Source: Sphagnum magellanicum (taxonomy: Eukaryota > Streptophyta > Sphagnopsida > Sphagnales > Sphagnaceae). Taken from it: DNA of 64,000 nt. Under the pieces are notes generated by a model, which worked only from the letters and a program-made list of their open reading frames with translations, did no database searches and was not told where the DNA came from. Positions 1-13,429 of the stretch are shown here, in pieces; position 1 is the first letter of the stretch, and the number at the start of each line of letters is the position of its first letter. The stretch spans positions 18,538,001 through 18,602,000 of the forward strand of contig CM038915.1 of the NCBI GenBank assembly GCA_021904315.1. Reading direction: 5' to 3'. Made by a program: the position numbers and the translations under genes.

Positions 1-850
1 GATGTTCAAATTCCTCAGCATCCAACAACGACGGATAGGGCCAACCCCAGATGACAAGTCGCGAGCCAAGCAACCAGAGCAAGAAAACGGTTCCTAACTC
101 CGGTTCCTCAAACAAAAAACGATATGGAAGATAGAAACTAAGCCTCGACGATATTTATTTCCGGAAAAAAGCTCTTGCAACAATACAGAAGTTAGGCATT
201 CGGGGACTCTCCTCAGATGTCTACTGCTCGCTCACGCGAACACAACAGCGGCGCAATTCTTCTACAAATGCAGCTCAAAACTCACGTCTCCAATTCGCAG
301 AAAATCGCACTTCCTGTTCCGGACGAGTTTTGCTTTGTTTTGTTTTTTGTTTTTTTTTCTCCTCCCTACAAAAAAATAGTATGCGGAATCGAAGATCGGG
401 ACGTGTCTTGGAAGGGAATAAATCCGATCCGTGCCGATGCCGCCGCGACGACGAAGAAGAACTGCCTGCTTCGCGTGCGACGAAGAACGCGAGCAAGAAG
501 CGCGACAGGCACAAGCTCCGTAGGCAGCAGACTAACAAGAGCATTCCAACACCGCTTTTACAACGACAGTTCCAGCCGGAATAGTTCTCCTTACCAGAAT
601 CTACCAACAAATCGCCGAGTCTCCACGTCTCCACCAAAAGTTTACCGCGAGAAAGAACACAAGTCCCGTAATCAGGCTTACGAGAAGATCATTCCAACAC
701 CACTTTTAGCCTGCAGTTCCGGCCGGAATCGTTCTCCTTACCAGAATCTACCAAATCGGTTGAGCACCAAAGTCTCCTACCTGGTAGCCTTTTCTACTAG
801 TGGCGAAATTTCGCCAAAAAGCGAAAATTTAAAAAATCGAAAATAAAGTG
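1..850. other. GC-richer patch with internal duplication; possible edge of a gene to the left
   Basis: This segment is clearly richer in G and C than the 16 kb that follow, and base composition drops sharply after about 850. It carries open frames on both strands (217-846 +, 275-637 -), but neither product resembles a family I know, and both are rich in Arg, Ser and Lys, as chance frames in such sequence are. Two copies of a roughly 70-bp segment lie at about 541-610 and 690-757. The composition resembles promoters and leaders of the two large genes in this window, so it may be the 5' end of a gene transcribed leftwards off the window. That is inference only. Confidence 0.3.
541..757. repeat. 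Two-copy direct repeat (about 70 bp units)
   Basis: The blocks at about 541-610 and 690-757 share the order ATTCCAACACC, a CTTTTA segment, AGTTCC.GCCGGAAT and TTCTCCTTACCAGAATCTACC with a few substitutions. On the minus strand each copy contains a good match to a plant 5' splice site (CTG|GTAAGG). Confidence 0.75.
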
Positions 851-3800
851 ATTCTTTAGGGGCTTTCCATCGCCAGAAGTGAGGGAATAAAAAAAGTAAA
901 AATTGTAAGATTTCTTTATTTGTTTTTCAGTGTGTAGCCAGGAATATACAAGGTTGACTAAAGAGTTGTTCTCGACCTCTGGTCGATAGCCATATTGGAC
1001 TTAATGTTCCTAGGGATGATTGCCAAAAAAAATTTTAAAAAATCCCAATTCATATTTACATACTGTACCAAGTCCTATAGTTCAGCTTAAAATAATTCCT
1101 AAAATGATAGCCATAAAAAAGGAAATTTTAGAAATAGTTTGGCCAAAAAAACCCATAGAATCTACAATCAAATGACTTTCTCAGCAACTAGACTTTTAAA
1201 TAAATAAAATTACAAAAAAATTATGTACTTTATGTAATTATTCTTAAATTTCAAAAAATTGAAATATTGCAAAATAAAATAGAAATTTGAATTAATAAAA
1301 AAATGGGTTGTTGGATCCTTTTTTGTTGATTTTTTTTTTAAAAATTCAAATAAAAAACTAATGGGTTCGGTAACTAGTACTCCATTTAAATTATATATAT
1401 AATTTATTGTTTAATTTCTTAATAATTAAATTTATTGCTAGGTTTAATAAATAAAATTTTCATTCAATTTTTTTCTAGCAATAAGTTTCCTAGCAATAAA
1501 CTTTTGATAGGAAAACCTTGAGCACAACAAGGTACCATCCTCTCAATCCTAGAACTATTCCACCATGTAAAATAAGGTGTCATCTCTCTCCTCACACGAG
1601 TCCATTTTCAGCATGGAAGGTGTCACATTGAATGATTATTAAATTTTAATTACATATTTACAATCAAATAAAATGTCCTTGACTTTTCAACCGAGACATA
1701 ATAATAATTATTGGATAAATAATCAATTAGTAATAAAGGTTGGGTGAGTGAGAAAGTAAAGCCCGACATTATTTCCTTGCACTCTTGTGAAGAGCTTCAT
1801 TTCCTTGTGGTTCATAAATGGTGATGAGAACATGTCCAAGTTTCAACCTTGTCGGAGAGTTGTGTGTTGTCGATGTGTCCTATGGTTGAGGAATGGTAAT
1901 TAGAACATGTCCAAGTTCCAATCCCTTTGATGAGTTATGTGTGTTGTTCATGTGTCCTATGCTAATTGGGTGGCACTCTTCATAGATGTATCATTTGCAT
2001 TCATGGATGAGAAGAGATGATGACTTGTTTTAAGGGTCGAATCTAAAACCAACTATGAGCTCCTTTACAATCTCTCTACTTGCATTTGTAATTCAATTTG
2101 CTTGATGATCATGTTTCTAAATGGATACAAATCATCTTTCGAGGTCTCTTTGTTTAGTTATTTGTGTTTTTAAAAGAGTAATTCATGTTTAAGTTGGGGA
2201 CAAGTGAATGACACAACACATAGTTTTGAAAGAGACAAAAGAACAACAAAGAATGTGCATTGGAGTCTTTTGATGTGCAATGGTCCACCATTGCATTCAT
2301 ATTTTATTACAAGTAAACATAGGTATTGAATAGTGTAGTAGTTGGAAGTTGGAACCATGTTGTATCAACAAATCTAATCAATCATATCAGCTTAATATGT
2401 GTTTTGCAATGTAAGGCCCATTTGACCTAGGAATGAAGCAAGCCTAAGAAGGTGAACCACCATTCCATTAGGTGGTAACTAATAATCGGTTTTATCATGA
2501 CTTGTTCCAAATTGTACTTGAGATTCACTCATGTTGATTCACGTCTCAACTGGGTTTTCCATTATTGATTCACATTACAAATGAAACTGAACACATCAAA
2601 TTTGGAACTAGTAAATGGCAACCTATCCCACCTAGGGAAAAGGTTGAAAAAGTGCATGACTAGGACACCCAAATGGGATATGCACATGAAGGTTTTTTGA
2701 AAAATAAAAATGTTGCATTTAGGTCCTTATATTTTCTTTGAAATTCAAAACTATACAAGATTATAATCAGTATTATCCTAATGTTAGGTGGTTATTAAAA
2801 TTGTGAATGAACCCACGTTAGTTATATATCCAAATATATACACACTTATTTGAAGCCAAATTATGAAATAATTGGTTGTGTTTAGAATTGTTGGTCTTAA
2901 GGTGGCAAAATATCTTGATGCACCAAAGATGTATTGACTTGAAAAATTTGTAAGTTTTTTTGACCTCTTGAATGGTTTTTTCAATTATGAGTTATAGTGG
3001 GTTTGACAAATGATGGTAGTAGTTTTAATTATGGTTTTGATTGTTGAAGGTTATATATTTAAACTATAAGCTTTAAGCATTGAAAGGAGGTGGTGATGGC
3101 AATCCATAGTCCATTTAATGGTTGGTATGAAATCACAACATCAACATTTGTTAATTTGAGTTTTGAGATTTGTGTGAAGGTTTCATGTTTCAAGTTTTAA
3201 GTTGTGTTTTGCTTGGTTTGTGTTGTGTAAAAAGTAGAGAAAGTTGACATCACAATACATTATAAATTAATTGCCACTAAAAATTAAAATCCATTTTGCA
3301 ATGGATTTCAATTTTGATGGGAAGGATGTTAGGTTGTTAATATTTTTGTCTTTAGGTTTTAAGTTCATGAAAATAATGAAACTAGTAGCATACCAACTAG
3401 TGCACCAAAATCCACCATCTAGCCATGGAGCTCAAGAACCTATCATATTTGGGGCATTGACTTTGTCACATAGAAATGATGTTTAAGAACCCAATTCACC
3501 TCTTGTAGCTAACCTTTTCAAAACCAAACATGAACAAGTTAAGTTTTAGAAGACATGGAGTTGAAATTTTCTCACATGGGCTTTCATTTGTGCAAATGAT
3601 GGTGGACGTGTACATGTTGTCAATGTTTAAGTCATGCAATGCATTGTCTATTACAATGAAAATATTAATCCTAGATTTTTTGCTTGATGAATTAGTTGCT
3701 TCACATGATTGATAACCTATTTTCAAAGTTAATGGCATCACATGCATGAAAACGTTCATGTAAATCCTAAGCATTCCAATCTTGCTTTGATTTTTTTTTA

Positions 3801-6395
3801 AATGAATAGCACAACATGAGGTGCATAGGTTCAACGTTTTATTAAAAAAGGGCTTGGAATTATTGGACAACCAACATCACTAAAAAAATTTTAGATTTGT
3901 AGGTTCATTTAGAAAGAATTTTGAACAATAGTAAACTTTCATCTAGGATTTAACTCTCTTCATTACCAAACATTGTTTACCTATTTAGGTTATTAAAAGT
4001 GTATGGCTACAATGAATGGGGTTGTGGTTGCATCCTTGCATTGTTTTTCCTGCTAAAAGAACATTCATAAACAAAGTGTTATCTAACTTGGTAAAGAAAA
4101 CCAAGAATTTGGATGTACTTCTTGCTTTGTTTGAATGCAAATGTTAATAACAATAAAATTTGATTTGTGAATGTGAAGGGGTGCCCATGATGTGTTTGCA
4201 ATTGTGAATTTTAGTGCTACAAATTTGTGATCTAAACATATCATGACCAGGTTGTTAAAGGCTATTGAAATTACAAGAGAAGTAATGGCGTTGAAGTTTC
4301 AAGCTACTTGACAAATATGATTTGAGAAGAAAAATCCATTGTTTACATGAAAGATGAGGACGCCAATTTGGGAACAATGACCTTGAAATTTGTGGTCAAT
4401 TGTGAAAGCTTGGGGTTGAAAGAACCCTTCTAAAACACTTGTTTTGAACATTCTACGTTGAAGGTGTGCCAATATGGAATAACATATGACAAGATTTCTG
4501 GTAAGTTGCATGAAGTGTTTAACAAGTCTATATAATTTTATTTTTAGCACAATAAATCAAAGGAATGATGTTAAGAGTGGAAAAAGGTGTGAATGGATGT
4601 GGGCTTGTGACCATAAAACTCCTATAAATAAATCATTTTCACAATCGTATTTAAATTTAAATTTTTTTTGCTAGATTTGTTACTTATATTATCTCATCAA
4701 TTTATTTTTTCAAACTTGAACTTGTTTTGCCAAAAAAATTTGATTCATGAGGTTCAATTTTCAACAATTGATCTTTTCCTAATCTTTCTTCAAGAATTGA
4801 ATTATTTGCATTTGAAATTGATAACAATTTTCCCTTGTTATCCCATTTTTCACATTATGTTGACTATTAACATCAATTTTTTCTTGTTGTCCAACTAGAC
4901 CTCCTTCATTGTTTCATTTATTTTTGTAACAAGTTATATCTCCTATTCATTTGTTGTCTTTCTCTTTTTTTCTCCTCAAGAATGTGATGTTAGTCTAGTC
5001 CAATTTGAGCCCAAAAAAATTCATATTAAAATGCCACAAAATTTTATGGTGACTCATACATTAAATTGTTCTATTCAATGTATGTTCAAATATACACCCT
5101 TTGATGTCACATGTGCTTTAATTGAATAAGACCATAGTAGATGGAGATTGTTAGTTTATGTAAAATTAAAATTTAGTTAGGGATTTATAGATTTGATTTT
5201 TGATTGGTCAATACAAAATATATAAAGTTTCATGTTCAACTTACCCATGCTTCTCTATTCATTGATTATTAATGCGTTCACCATGGGGTTTGTGTGGCTA
5301 CCTTCATTTCCAATTGTGGTCCTTTTGAACATGCTTGTGTGATGGCTTTCAAAATAATGTTTGTTTCATCACCACTTTATGTCATTGGTGCAAAATAAGA
5401 TTCAACATGAGAAGGTTCTTTGTTTGGGAACCATGTTTTATTTGTAGGGAAATTAGGTGAAAGATGTCCCAATGTTATTTAAAAGCTTTGATTGTTGTGC
5501 ACCTTTGGGCAAGTGTAAATAGGTTGTGAGAATTTGGTTTCAATTCATGAAATTGTAATGCAATTTCCTTTTCTAGACTTGGCTACTTATCCATTGACCT
5601 TGCTTCAACCTATCTCTTTATGTGTGCAAGTGGTCAATTTGAACAATGTGAGCCTCTAGGTAATGTTGGTGATTAATTAAGTTTGCATGAGTACATGCCT
5701 AAATTATGTTAATAAGCATTAGGGCACATGTTTCATGTTAGTTAGATGTGTGATGTGGTTTATTTTGGGATTGCTAAGATGTAGGAGTTGATGAGGTCAA
5801 GGGGGGAACTATGGCACCCAATCATTACCATCTATGATGAAAGATTCACGTATATGGCTAGTTGTTTTGTGTTATTATTGGGGCTTTTCCTTATCTAACC
5901 AATAGACCCCATTTTCAATAGAAATCCATGTGCATGAAAAATGTGTCCAATTACTCAATTTTAAATATGTCTTTTAAGGTTCACATGACATAACATAGTG
6001 AATGAAAAGCCCATTTCACACAACACTTTGATTACTATGTTTAAAACTCTTGCAACTTTTTCATAGTTTTTGAAAATTTGCAACTTGATGGAATGATTCA
6101 AATGAACTTTGAGGTCAAAGGTCCATGAATGTAATTATGTCCAATAATCACAAGGTTTGTTTTTTGTTAAAGTTGACGAGATATCATAGTTATTAAAAAG
6201 TTTTTTTAGTGAACACCATGTCTTGATTGTTATGTTTTGTAATCAAAACATTAAATCCATGAATGATTTTTATACTTGTTGTCATCATGAATATGGGGGG
6301 GGGGGCGGGAATTAAATATAAAATATTAAAAAAATTTGAATGAGGTTTTGTATTTCAATTGTGACTTTAGCCTTGGGCTTGCAACCAAAGTTAAA
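851..6395. other. AT-rich intergenic DNA, no gene seen
   Basis: Only short open frames (under 125 codons) occur. None has a recognisable domain, and their translations are rich in Phe, Ile, Lys and Asn, as expected by chance at this composition. I see no tRNA, no intact transposon and no clear long repeat. Part of the right end could be decayed interior of the LTR-type relic that follows, but I cannot show it. Confidence 0.6.
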
Positions 6396-7290
6396 GTATT
6401 CAAAGGGGAGTATGTTAGGAAGGTGTCATGAGATTCAAATACATTACACTCCCATTAATGTGAGATAGTGACTCCCAACACTCCCAAGTGGTTTTCCCAT
6501 TTTGGGAATTGGAGTCTTGCGATGTCCCCAATTTTTGAAGAACAAAATGTAAACAATAGACCTTTTCCAAATTGGGCTTTCTTAAAGTCATTAAAAAGGT
6601 TTTGAAGTAGATTTTAAAAATGAACTTGCATTTTCCATTTGCAAATTCGAGATTGAAGTCATGGACCAAAAAAATGACAAGAGTCAAACAATCAATTTGA
6701 TTCCCAACCATTAAACCCAAAAACAAGGCTTAAAACACATGTGATATGTGTGAATGTGGGATTGGAATGTATGATATGACATTGGAAAGGCCTTTCCAAG
6801 GGCTACAACTTTACAATTAATTTTTTTTCAATTGGGACCTTTATGTGAAATTTATGAGCCCACAAAGTTGCAGGATTCATAACTTGGCAAAATTGGGGGT
6901 TTTTGGGACTCCTTCTTGAGGATTCAAAGATTTTAAGCCACTTTGATGTAGCCTTTGTTGCCATTTACAAAATATATCATAGGGAGGATACTGGTGAATT
7001 CCTCCCAATTTTGAACCATGGTATTCTTGTGATAGGTTGTTGGGGTTTGTTCGTACATCATTTTGGCTTCAATTTGCATTAATTTTTTTTCTTGGTTTGT
7101 GTATTGACTTCACTTTGAACTCTTACTTTTGAATTCATTTAAGTCCCATTTCAAAGCTCCCATGTTTTCTTTCTGTGAAAGTTAAAGAACACACCATGGG
7201 TTTACATTACACTACAATACTCAAAATCAATAGGTTCTTTACCCGTAATAACATTTGACAAAACCTAGAGGTACATCAATTTCACTTCCA
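6396..7290 (+). mobile_element. Possible LTR-retrotransposon relic: polypurine tract followed by LTR start
   Basis: A purine run (CAAAGGGGAGTA, about 6,399-6,411) is followed at once by TGTTAGGAAGGTG, the arrangement found where the polypurine tract of an LTR retrotransposon meets its 3' LTR, which begins with TG. The downstream 0.9 kb is slightly less AT-rich than its flanks. I could not find the matching 5' LTR, a recognisable pol region or a clear LTR end, so the right border is a guess. If correct it is a heavily decayed, old fragment. Superfamily cannot be given. Confidence 0.3.
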
Positions 7291-10200
7291 TTGTGTTGCT
7301 GTTTTTAGATTTTTTTTTCATTTCAAGTGTGATCTTTAAACTTTCAAATCATAAGTTTTTTATTATGTGTTTTATGTTTTTATTCATTTGATGTGCAATT
7401 TTAAAAGGTTGTGAATCCACAATATTTTTTTCCATGTTAATGAAATAATGTTTGGAAGCCCAAAAGGTTCAATTCATTTTACTTGACTATGTTTGTCCAT
7501 TTCCTCCTTTTACTTTTTGAACCATGAGTAGTCTTCCCCCCTATTGATTCAATTGTGGATTCTAGTATTCATTTGTTGGTTCCTTTGGATAAAAAGGAGA
7601 AAGGTAGAGATTCATAAATTACACAAAAGATGATTGAATTTTCTTTCTATTGTTATGTATCTTTTGAATTAAGTTCTTTTTCCAAGTTTCATTTCCTAAA
7701 AACACATTCAAATGTTCATTTCCTTAAACAAATTTTCTTTTCATGAGCCTCTTGAATTGTATATTTGAGTTGGTTAGTCTTTGTAACTTCTCAAGAAAGT
7801 CATTCTTTGTATATTTTATGGAACACAAGAGGTTTAAAAAAGAATTGTTATTTTATGAAGCAATAAAATAATCAAAAAATTCATTAACATTGAAAATGTC
7901 CTAAATTTATTCAAGGTATATTTTCATTATTCAATTTTAAACACCTATCACTACCACAAAACCATGTCATTTAAGATCATCACATTTCAATAGGAAAAAC
8001 ATGGAATTTATTTTACTAACTTGATATTTTTTTGACTTGATATTTTTTTATTATGTTGGGATATGCATTTCACACTACTAGAAATCAATTGTTTACATGA
8101 AAAACTTGCACGTGAAAATATAGTTAAAGGTGAATGCACATTAAGGTGGTTCAGTTTTGTCCATTATGGACTTTTTGCAAAGTGTACTCTATCAAGTGCC
8201 ATAAACACATTGTAAAATCATCAATTTGACAAAAATATTTATGAATTAAGATTGCCAACTTGAATAAAAATATTTATTGAGGGGTGAAATTCAATAAACA
8301 TACACTAATCATATAATAATGGACTTTTAAAGTGAGCATATGGATTGTGGTATAGGTTTCTACATTAACATTCAAATGCATTTTTTGTTATGATTTCATT
8401 TCAATATTTTTTATAGAGATTCAATATATGATACTTGATGGGAAAAAAAATATGAATTGAAAAAAATTACAACAAAAACTTTAACCAACAGATAACTATG
8501 GACTTTTGAATGATCAAAATTTGACCTTATTTTCTTAAGTCCCTAACTTGGTCATTTTTTATTGGATTGATATTTTTTTCCCCCTAACATGTATGTCAAA
8601 GAATTGTTTAAATGGGTAACTTTTCATATGGACTTATTAGTTGATTAATCACCACATAAAGCCCATTCAAAATTGGATTTTAAATATTTTTTCCATTTTA
8701 GTGTTAAAATATGAACTTTTGGGATTGGGACTTATGTCACTTTGAACCACCCTACCTTGTATCTACCCATAACATTAATAAATAATATTTTTTATATATT
8801 CTAATAATTATTATTATTTTTAAATGCCACCACAAAAACACATTCAACAACCTTTGACTTCTACATCCACCAATACACATGTTATTGTAGACTACAGATC
8901 ATGGAATCCACAATAATTTTGCCATTAACAAACTATGAATATCTAGAGAGTTAGATGTATAGTAGAATTAAGGAAGTGACAACTTTAAGATAACTCAAAA
9001 AATTAGTGATTAAATCAAACAATGTTTCAAAGTTGTTTTTATTTGTTTGAAGATTTTAGTAAAAACACATGCCAATTCCCAATATATATAATTTCCAACA
9101 CACATTGGGCCAAATTTTTACACAATTTGCAATAGTATTCCATATTTTCATTCTCAAACCATTACTCATCACTTACACATCAAAATTTGCTATTTCATTT
9201 TTCATTATTGAAAGTTATGTTATGTATATTTTCAAACCAAACATAGATTTTAGATGAAACATCGAATCCCCAAATACAATAAGAGTATGCCTCAAAACAT
9301 TATGATGATTGATGACCAACCATATAAGAAGTCAATGTTGTAATCATAGATGAGAATGGTCTTGAGGTGTTGCAAAAAACTTAGCCTTCACCAAATTTGA
9401 CCCAAGAATCCATATGTTTGCACAACTTGCTTTCATACTTCATTTATTTTCAAAACAAATAAAGAGGGAAAAGCCATTACTTAATTATTCTTAATCACAT
9501 GGTGTGACATTTGCTGAATACTTAAATATCCTAAAGAAAAAACCATGGACAAAACAATTGTAAAGGAAATGAAATAAAGAAGGTGGAAGAAGATGGAGGA
9601 CAAATGATTGAAAGGAGCAGTAAATTTTGAGACTACAACAAATTGAGGAATTCAAAGAGCTATCGAAAAATGTGCTATACTAAAATTTATTACAACTTGG
9701 ACTCCAACAATGGTAAAGGAGGTGGGTGATAGATTTCACCAAAACTTTCAAGCAAGTTTGTAAGCATATTTGTGTAGGTAGAGGAGCACAAATCTTGGAT
9801 GCACAACATGGTTTCAATGAAAGGCTATATAGTAGGCATAGATTGGGCAACAAGCATGAGGGCGCCAAGTAACAAGGTTGATGTTTTTTTAATGACTAAA
9901 TGCATTGAAAAAACAAGTAGAATAGAAGATGAATGCAACTAGGATAATTGCAAAACACAAGACCACGACAAGGAGGAAGAACACAAGACCACAACAATTA
10001 GGAAAACTAAAAAACCCCAAGATCAGGAGGAAAACAAAACCATAACAACTAGGATGGCAAGAGTTTGTGAATATGTAGGAGGTGTAGCAATTGGAAGGTT
10101 TCAAGCTTGGAACACATTTTATTCAAGACCACTAATGCAATTGGTGAGGAGAATAAAACACCTTGTGCCCACAAATTCTAAAAAGCTTGCACAAAGTTTG

Positions 10201-11370
10201 GTGAATGGGATAATCTCACACCCAACACTATTAATTTCCAATCCTTGAATTAAACTAAACTAATTTCGAGCATATGTTTAAAAGTGATTAGCTATTTTGA
10301 AAACATTGGTCATTGTTTTTTTCATCCAACCCAATGATGAAAGTAGGTAGAATCCAATAATTAGGATTTGGCTATTTGATTTGAAGTGGCAAAGTAAATT
10401 CTCATGGGTTACCATGTGCATGAAGGGTTTTTTTTCTTACTTTTGACACCCAAACTTTAGAAAGAACATATATATTTCATTTTTCACCCATTTTGAGCAA
10501 TGTAACCAGTTGTGGGTGTATTTTTTAACCCTCTACACTTTATTTTCAAACCCCATAAAATAAGGAGGTGGACAAAGTGAAAGGGAAGTGACTGATACAC
10601 TTAATGTTTATTCATTGACAACAATACCCTATCAACATAAACATTAGGCCAAATTAAACAAAATGTCATTAACAGTCCATTTATTAGAAGCCCCTTATGA
10701 CTCACGAATTGAAGATGAACCAAGTGTCACCTTAATAACCTATCCTATAAAAGTTCAATCATGTAAATAATTACTTATAAAAACCATAGGTGCCTACTAT
10801 TTAAGTAGTTACATGTAGTTTTTTTATGAATTAGTCGCACATGTTTATATCAAAAAACATGGTTCCTTTAGGTGTGGAGACACCTTATGCATCCACAACA
10901 ACCTTAAGAACATTTGCTAATGTATTTGGAGAGTGCATTGCCAAGTAGAATTTCTTGTTCCAACCAAGAATGAGAGATTTCATTACACTACATGTGTCCA
11001 AGTTCATTATGTGTTTCACTAGATTTTGAGTGAAATTGAATAAATTTATCATTGTGAAAATGATCAACCCTTTAATAAATGGGGACTTGTTACTACAGAT
11101 ATGTGAATTCACTAATAGTTAGTTAAATTCACCAATACTTAGTCAAATTCATTAATAATTAAATCATTAATAGTTAAATCATCAATAATAAATTCACTAA
11201 TAGTTAATTCCAAACCTAAGCTAACCACTTAGGAACTTTCATTAAGTTACGTAGTGTAAGCTAGCAATTTAGCCCATTTAAACACTTAACCCACCAACTT
11301 ATTATGCAAGTGTGAAGGTTTGAACTTTCACCATGTTTAAGGAGCAAGTTTTTAACCATTAAACTATTAT
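7291..11370. other. AT-rich intergenic DNA, no gene seen
   Basis: There is no supported gene. Around 9,950-10,050 short imperfect repeats of a phrase like AAGACCACAACAA occur, and near 11,110-11,210 AATAGTTAAATCA-type phrases repeat. The short open frames on both strands have no recognisable content. Confidence 0.6.
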
Positions 11371-11374
11371 TTGA

Positions 11375-11930
11375 ATGAATGATATTTTTTTGTCATCATG
11401 TATTATTATGCACTTTTTTTTTACCCTAAGCTATTTTTGGTAATTCTTGGATATTCTATCATAAACTATTTAAAGTTATTTTATTGTAGGATATTGTAGG
11501 CTATTCTAAGCTATTTACCATTGGTTATTCTATTGTAGGTTATTTTTGGTTATTCTAAAATATTTTATTAAATAATTTTTGGCTATTTTATTAGAGACTA
11601 TTGTTAATTATTTTAAGTTATTTACCATAGGTTATTTTTGGTTATTCTATTGTTGGTTATTCTAGGCTATTTACCATAAGTTATATTTAGTTATTTTATC
11701 ATAGGTTATTGGTTATTCTAGATTATTTATCATAAATTATTTTTGGTTATCCTATTGTAGGTTATTGTTGGTTATTTTATCATAGGCTATTGTTACTTAT
11801 TATATATTATTTTACCTTAGGTTATTTTAGGCTATTTTATTGTAGGCTACAATTAGTTATTTTAAACTATTGCTAGTTATTTTAGGATATATTATTATGT
11901 GTTATTTTTTATTATTTTATCATAGGTTAT
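11375..11930. repeat. Degenerate GGTTATT/GGCTATT minisatellite, block 1
   Basis: The sequence is built from irregular repeats of phrases such as GGTTATTTTAGGCTATTTACC and TTGTAGGTTATTGTTGG, with many substitutions and unit lengths of roughly 20-45 bp. No coding content. A second block of the same phrases lies at 12,945-13,425, on the other side of the 198-bp repeats. Confidence 0.75.
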
Positions 11931-11944
11931 TGTTCGTGTTAAGG

Positions 11945-12550
11945 ACGCAAAAAACCAAAAGAACAAAGGCTAAAAAGAAGGTTTCAGTGTAATTTTCAAA
12001 CAAGGAACAAAACAAGATTATGTGATTCATAAACAAAAACACAAGATTTAAGAGCAAGAATATAAGATGTGCACAACAAAAGTGAAGATGGATCTTGATT
12101 ATGTTAACGTATGTGAACATGAACATGAAAAGAACTCTCAAAGACATGAATAACCACATAAACAAAGGCTAAAAAGAAAGTTTCAATGTATTTTTCAAAC
12201 AAGGAACAAAACAAGATTATGTGATTCAAAAACAAAAACACAAGATTTAAGAGAAAGAACATAAGATGTGCACAACAAAAGTGAAGATGGATTTTTATTA
12301 TGCTAATGTATGTAAACATGAACATGAAAAGAACTATCAATAACACACAAAAAACCACAAGAATAGAGGTTAAAAAAAGGTATAAGTCTAATTTTCAAAT
12401 AAAAAACAAAACAAGATTATTGGATTAAAAAATAAGAACATAAGATTTAAGAAAAAAAACATAAGATGTGCATGACAAATGTCAAGACGAATCTTTATTA
12501 TGTTAATGTACACAAATATGAATATGATAAAAACTTGACAAGGCTATAGT
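11945..12550. repeat. Three tandem copies of a 198-bp unit
   Basis: Three consecutive copies start near 11,945, 12,150 and 12,345. The anchor ACAAAGGCTAAAAAGAA lies near 11,963 and 12,162, giving a period of about 198 bp; the third copy is more diverged. Each unit also contains CAAACAAGGAACAAAACAAGATTAT and AAGATGTGCA(C/T)(A/G)ACAAA phrases. The array lies directly next to the TATA-bearing repeat at 12,551-12,910, and a single related unit follows the inverted copy of that repeat near 45,100. Confidence 0.8.
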
Positions 12551-12910
12551 GAAAAATTGTGCCTAAAATTAGTGTTAAACATACTAAACGAAATGAGGGT
12601 TTTACTCATATTTATACCCCTTTGAGGACCTAGCTCAAGGAAGCTTCCAAGTATCAAGTAAGGAAGCTTCTCGGGAACCTTTTTAATTAGATGTCAACTA
12701 TGAATTAACTGAAACTTAACTGAAAGTTAATTTGAACTTAATTAGGAATCAATTAGACGTTAACTAAAAGTTAATTAAGACTTAATTACGAATTAACTAA
12801 GACTTAGGGACTTAACTATGAATTAACTAAAAGTTAATTCAGACTTAATTTGAACTTAACTAAGATTTAACTAAGAATTAATTGAAACTTAATTAGGAGT
12901 TATGGATGAA
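12551..12910 (-). repeat. TATA-bearing dispersed repeat, copy 1
   Basis: Read on the minus strand, a run of TTAGTTAATT-type repeats is followed by a GCTTCCTTGAGCTAGGTCC segment, a TATAAATA box (plus-strand 12,609-12,616) and CCCTCAT..GTTTAGT..GTTTAACA. The same parts in the same order appear on the plus strand at about 44,640-45,000. A promoter-like motif inside a dispersed repeat suggests an LTR or another promoter-carrying element, but terminal repeats and coding parts were not found. Confidence 0.6.
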
Positions 12911-12944
12911 CATTATGGATGAATTCCATCTATTGAAAAATGGT

Positions 12945-13425
12945 GTTTAATGTTTGCATATGTTGTAGTTAGCTATTATAGGCTATTTACCATAAGGTCT
13001 TTTTTGGCTATTTTTAAAAAAAACTATTATTAATTATTAGAAGTTATTTTACCATAAACTATTTTTGGTTATTCTATCATGGGTTATTTTAGGTTAATTT
13101 ACCATAGGCTATTATATTGTATGTTATTGCTGGTTATTTTATCTTAAACTATTATTGACTATTCTATCATACATTATTGTTTGTTATTTATCATATTTTA
13201 ATCTTGGGTATTGTTGGCTATTATAGGTTATTTATTGAAGGCTATTTTTGGTTATTATATTGTAGGATATTGTTGTTTATTTTAGGCTATTTACCATAGG
13301 CTATTTTTAATTATTATATTGTAGACTATTATTAATTATTCCTGGTTATTTGCCATAGGTTGTTTTTGGTTATTTTATTGTATATTATTATTGGCCATTT
13401 TATTATAAGCCATTGTTGGTTCCTA
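12945..13425. repeat. Degenerate GGTTATT/GGCTATT minisatellite, block 2
   Basis: Same phrase family as 11,375-11,930 (GGTTATTTTA, GGCTATTTACCATA, TTGTAGG). The two blocks flank the 198-bp array and the TATA-bearing repeat, as though one array had been split by an insertion. Confidence 0.7.
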
Positions 13426-13429
13426 CATT

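Noticed and set aside
275-637. 120-codon minus-strand frame overlapping the above
   Set aside because: No domain. It could equally be leader sequence of a gene to the left.
217-846. 209-codon plus-strand frame at the left edge
   Set aside because: The product is basic and compositionally odd, includes an internal duplication read in the same frame, and has no recognisable domain.
6415-6726. 103-codon minus frame as a host gene
   Set aside because: It lies in the probable LTR relic and has no domain.
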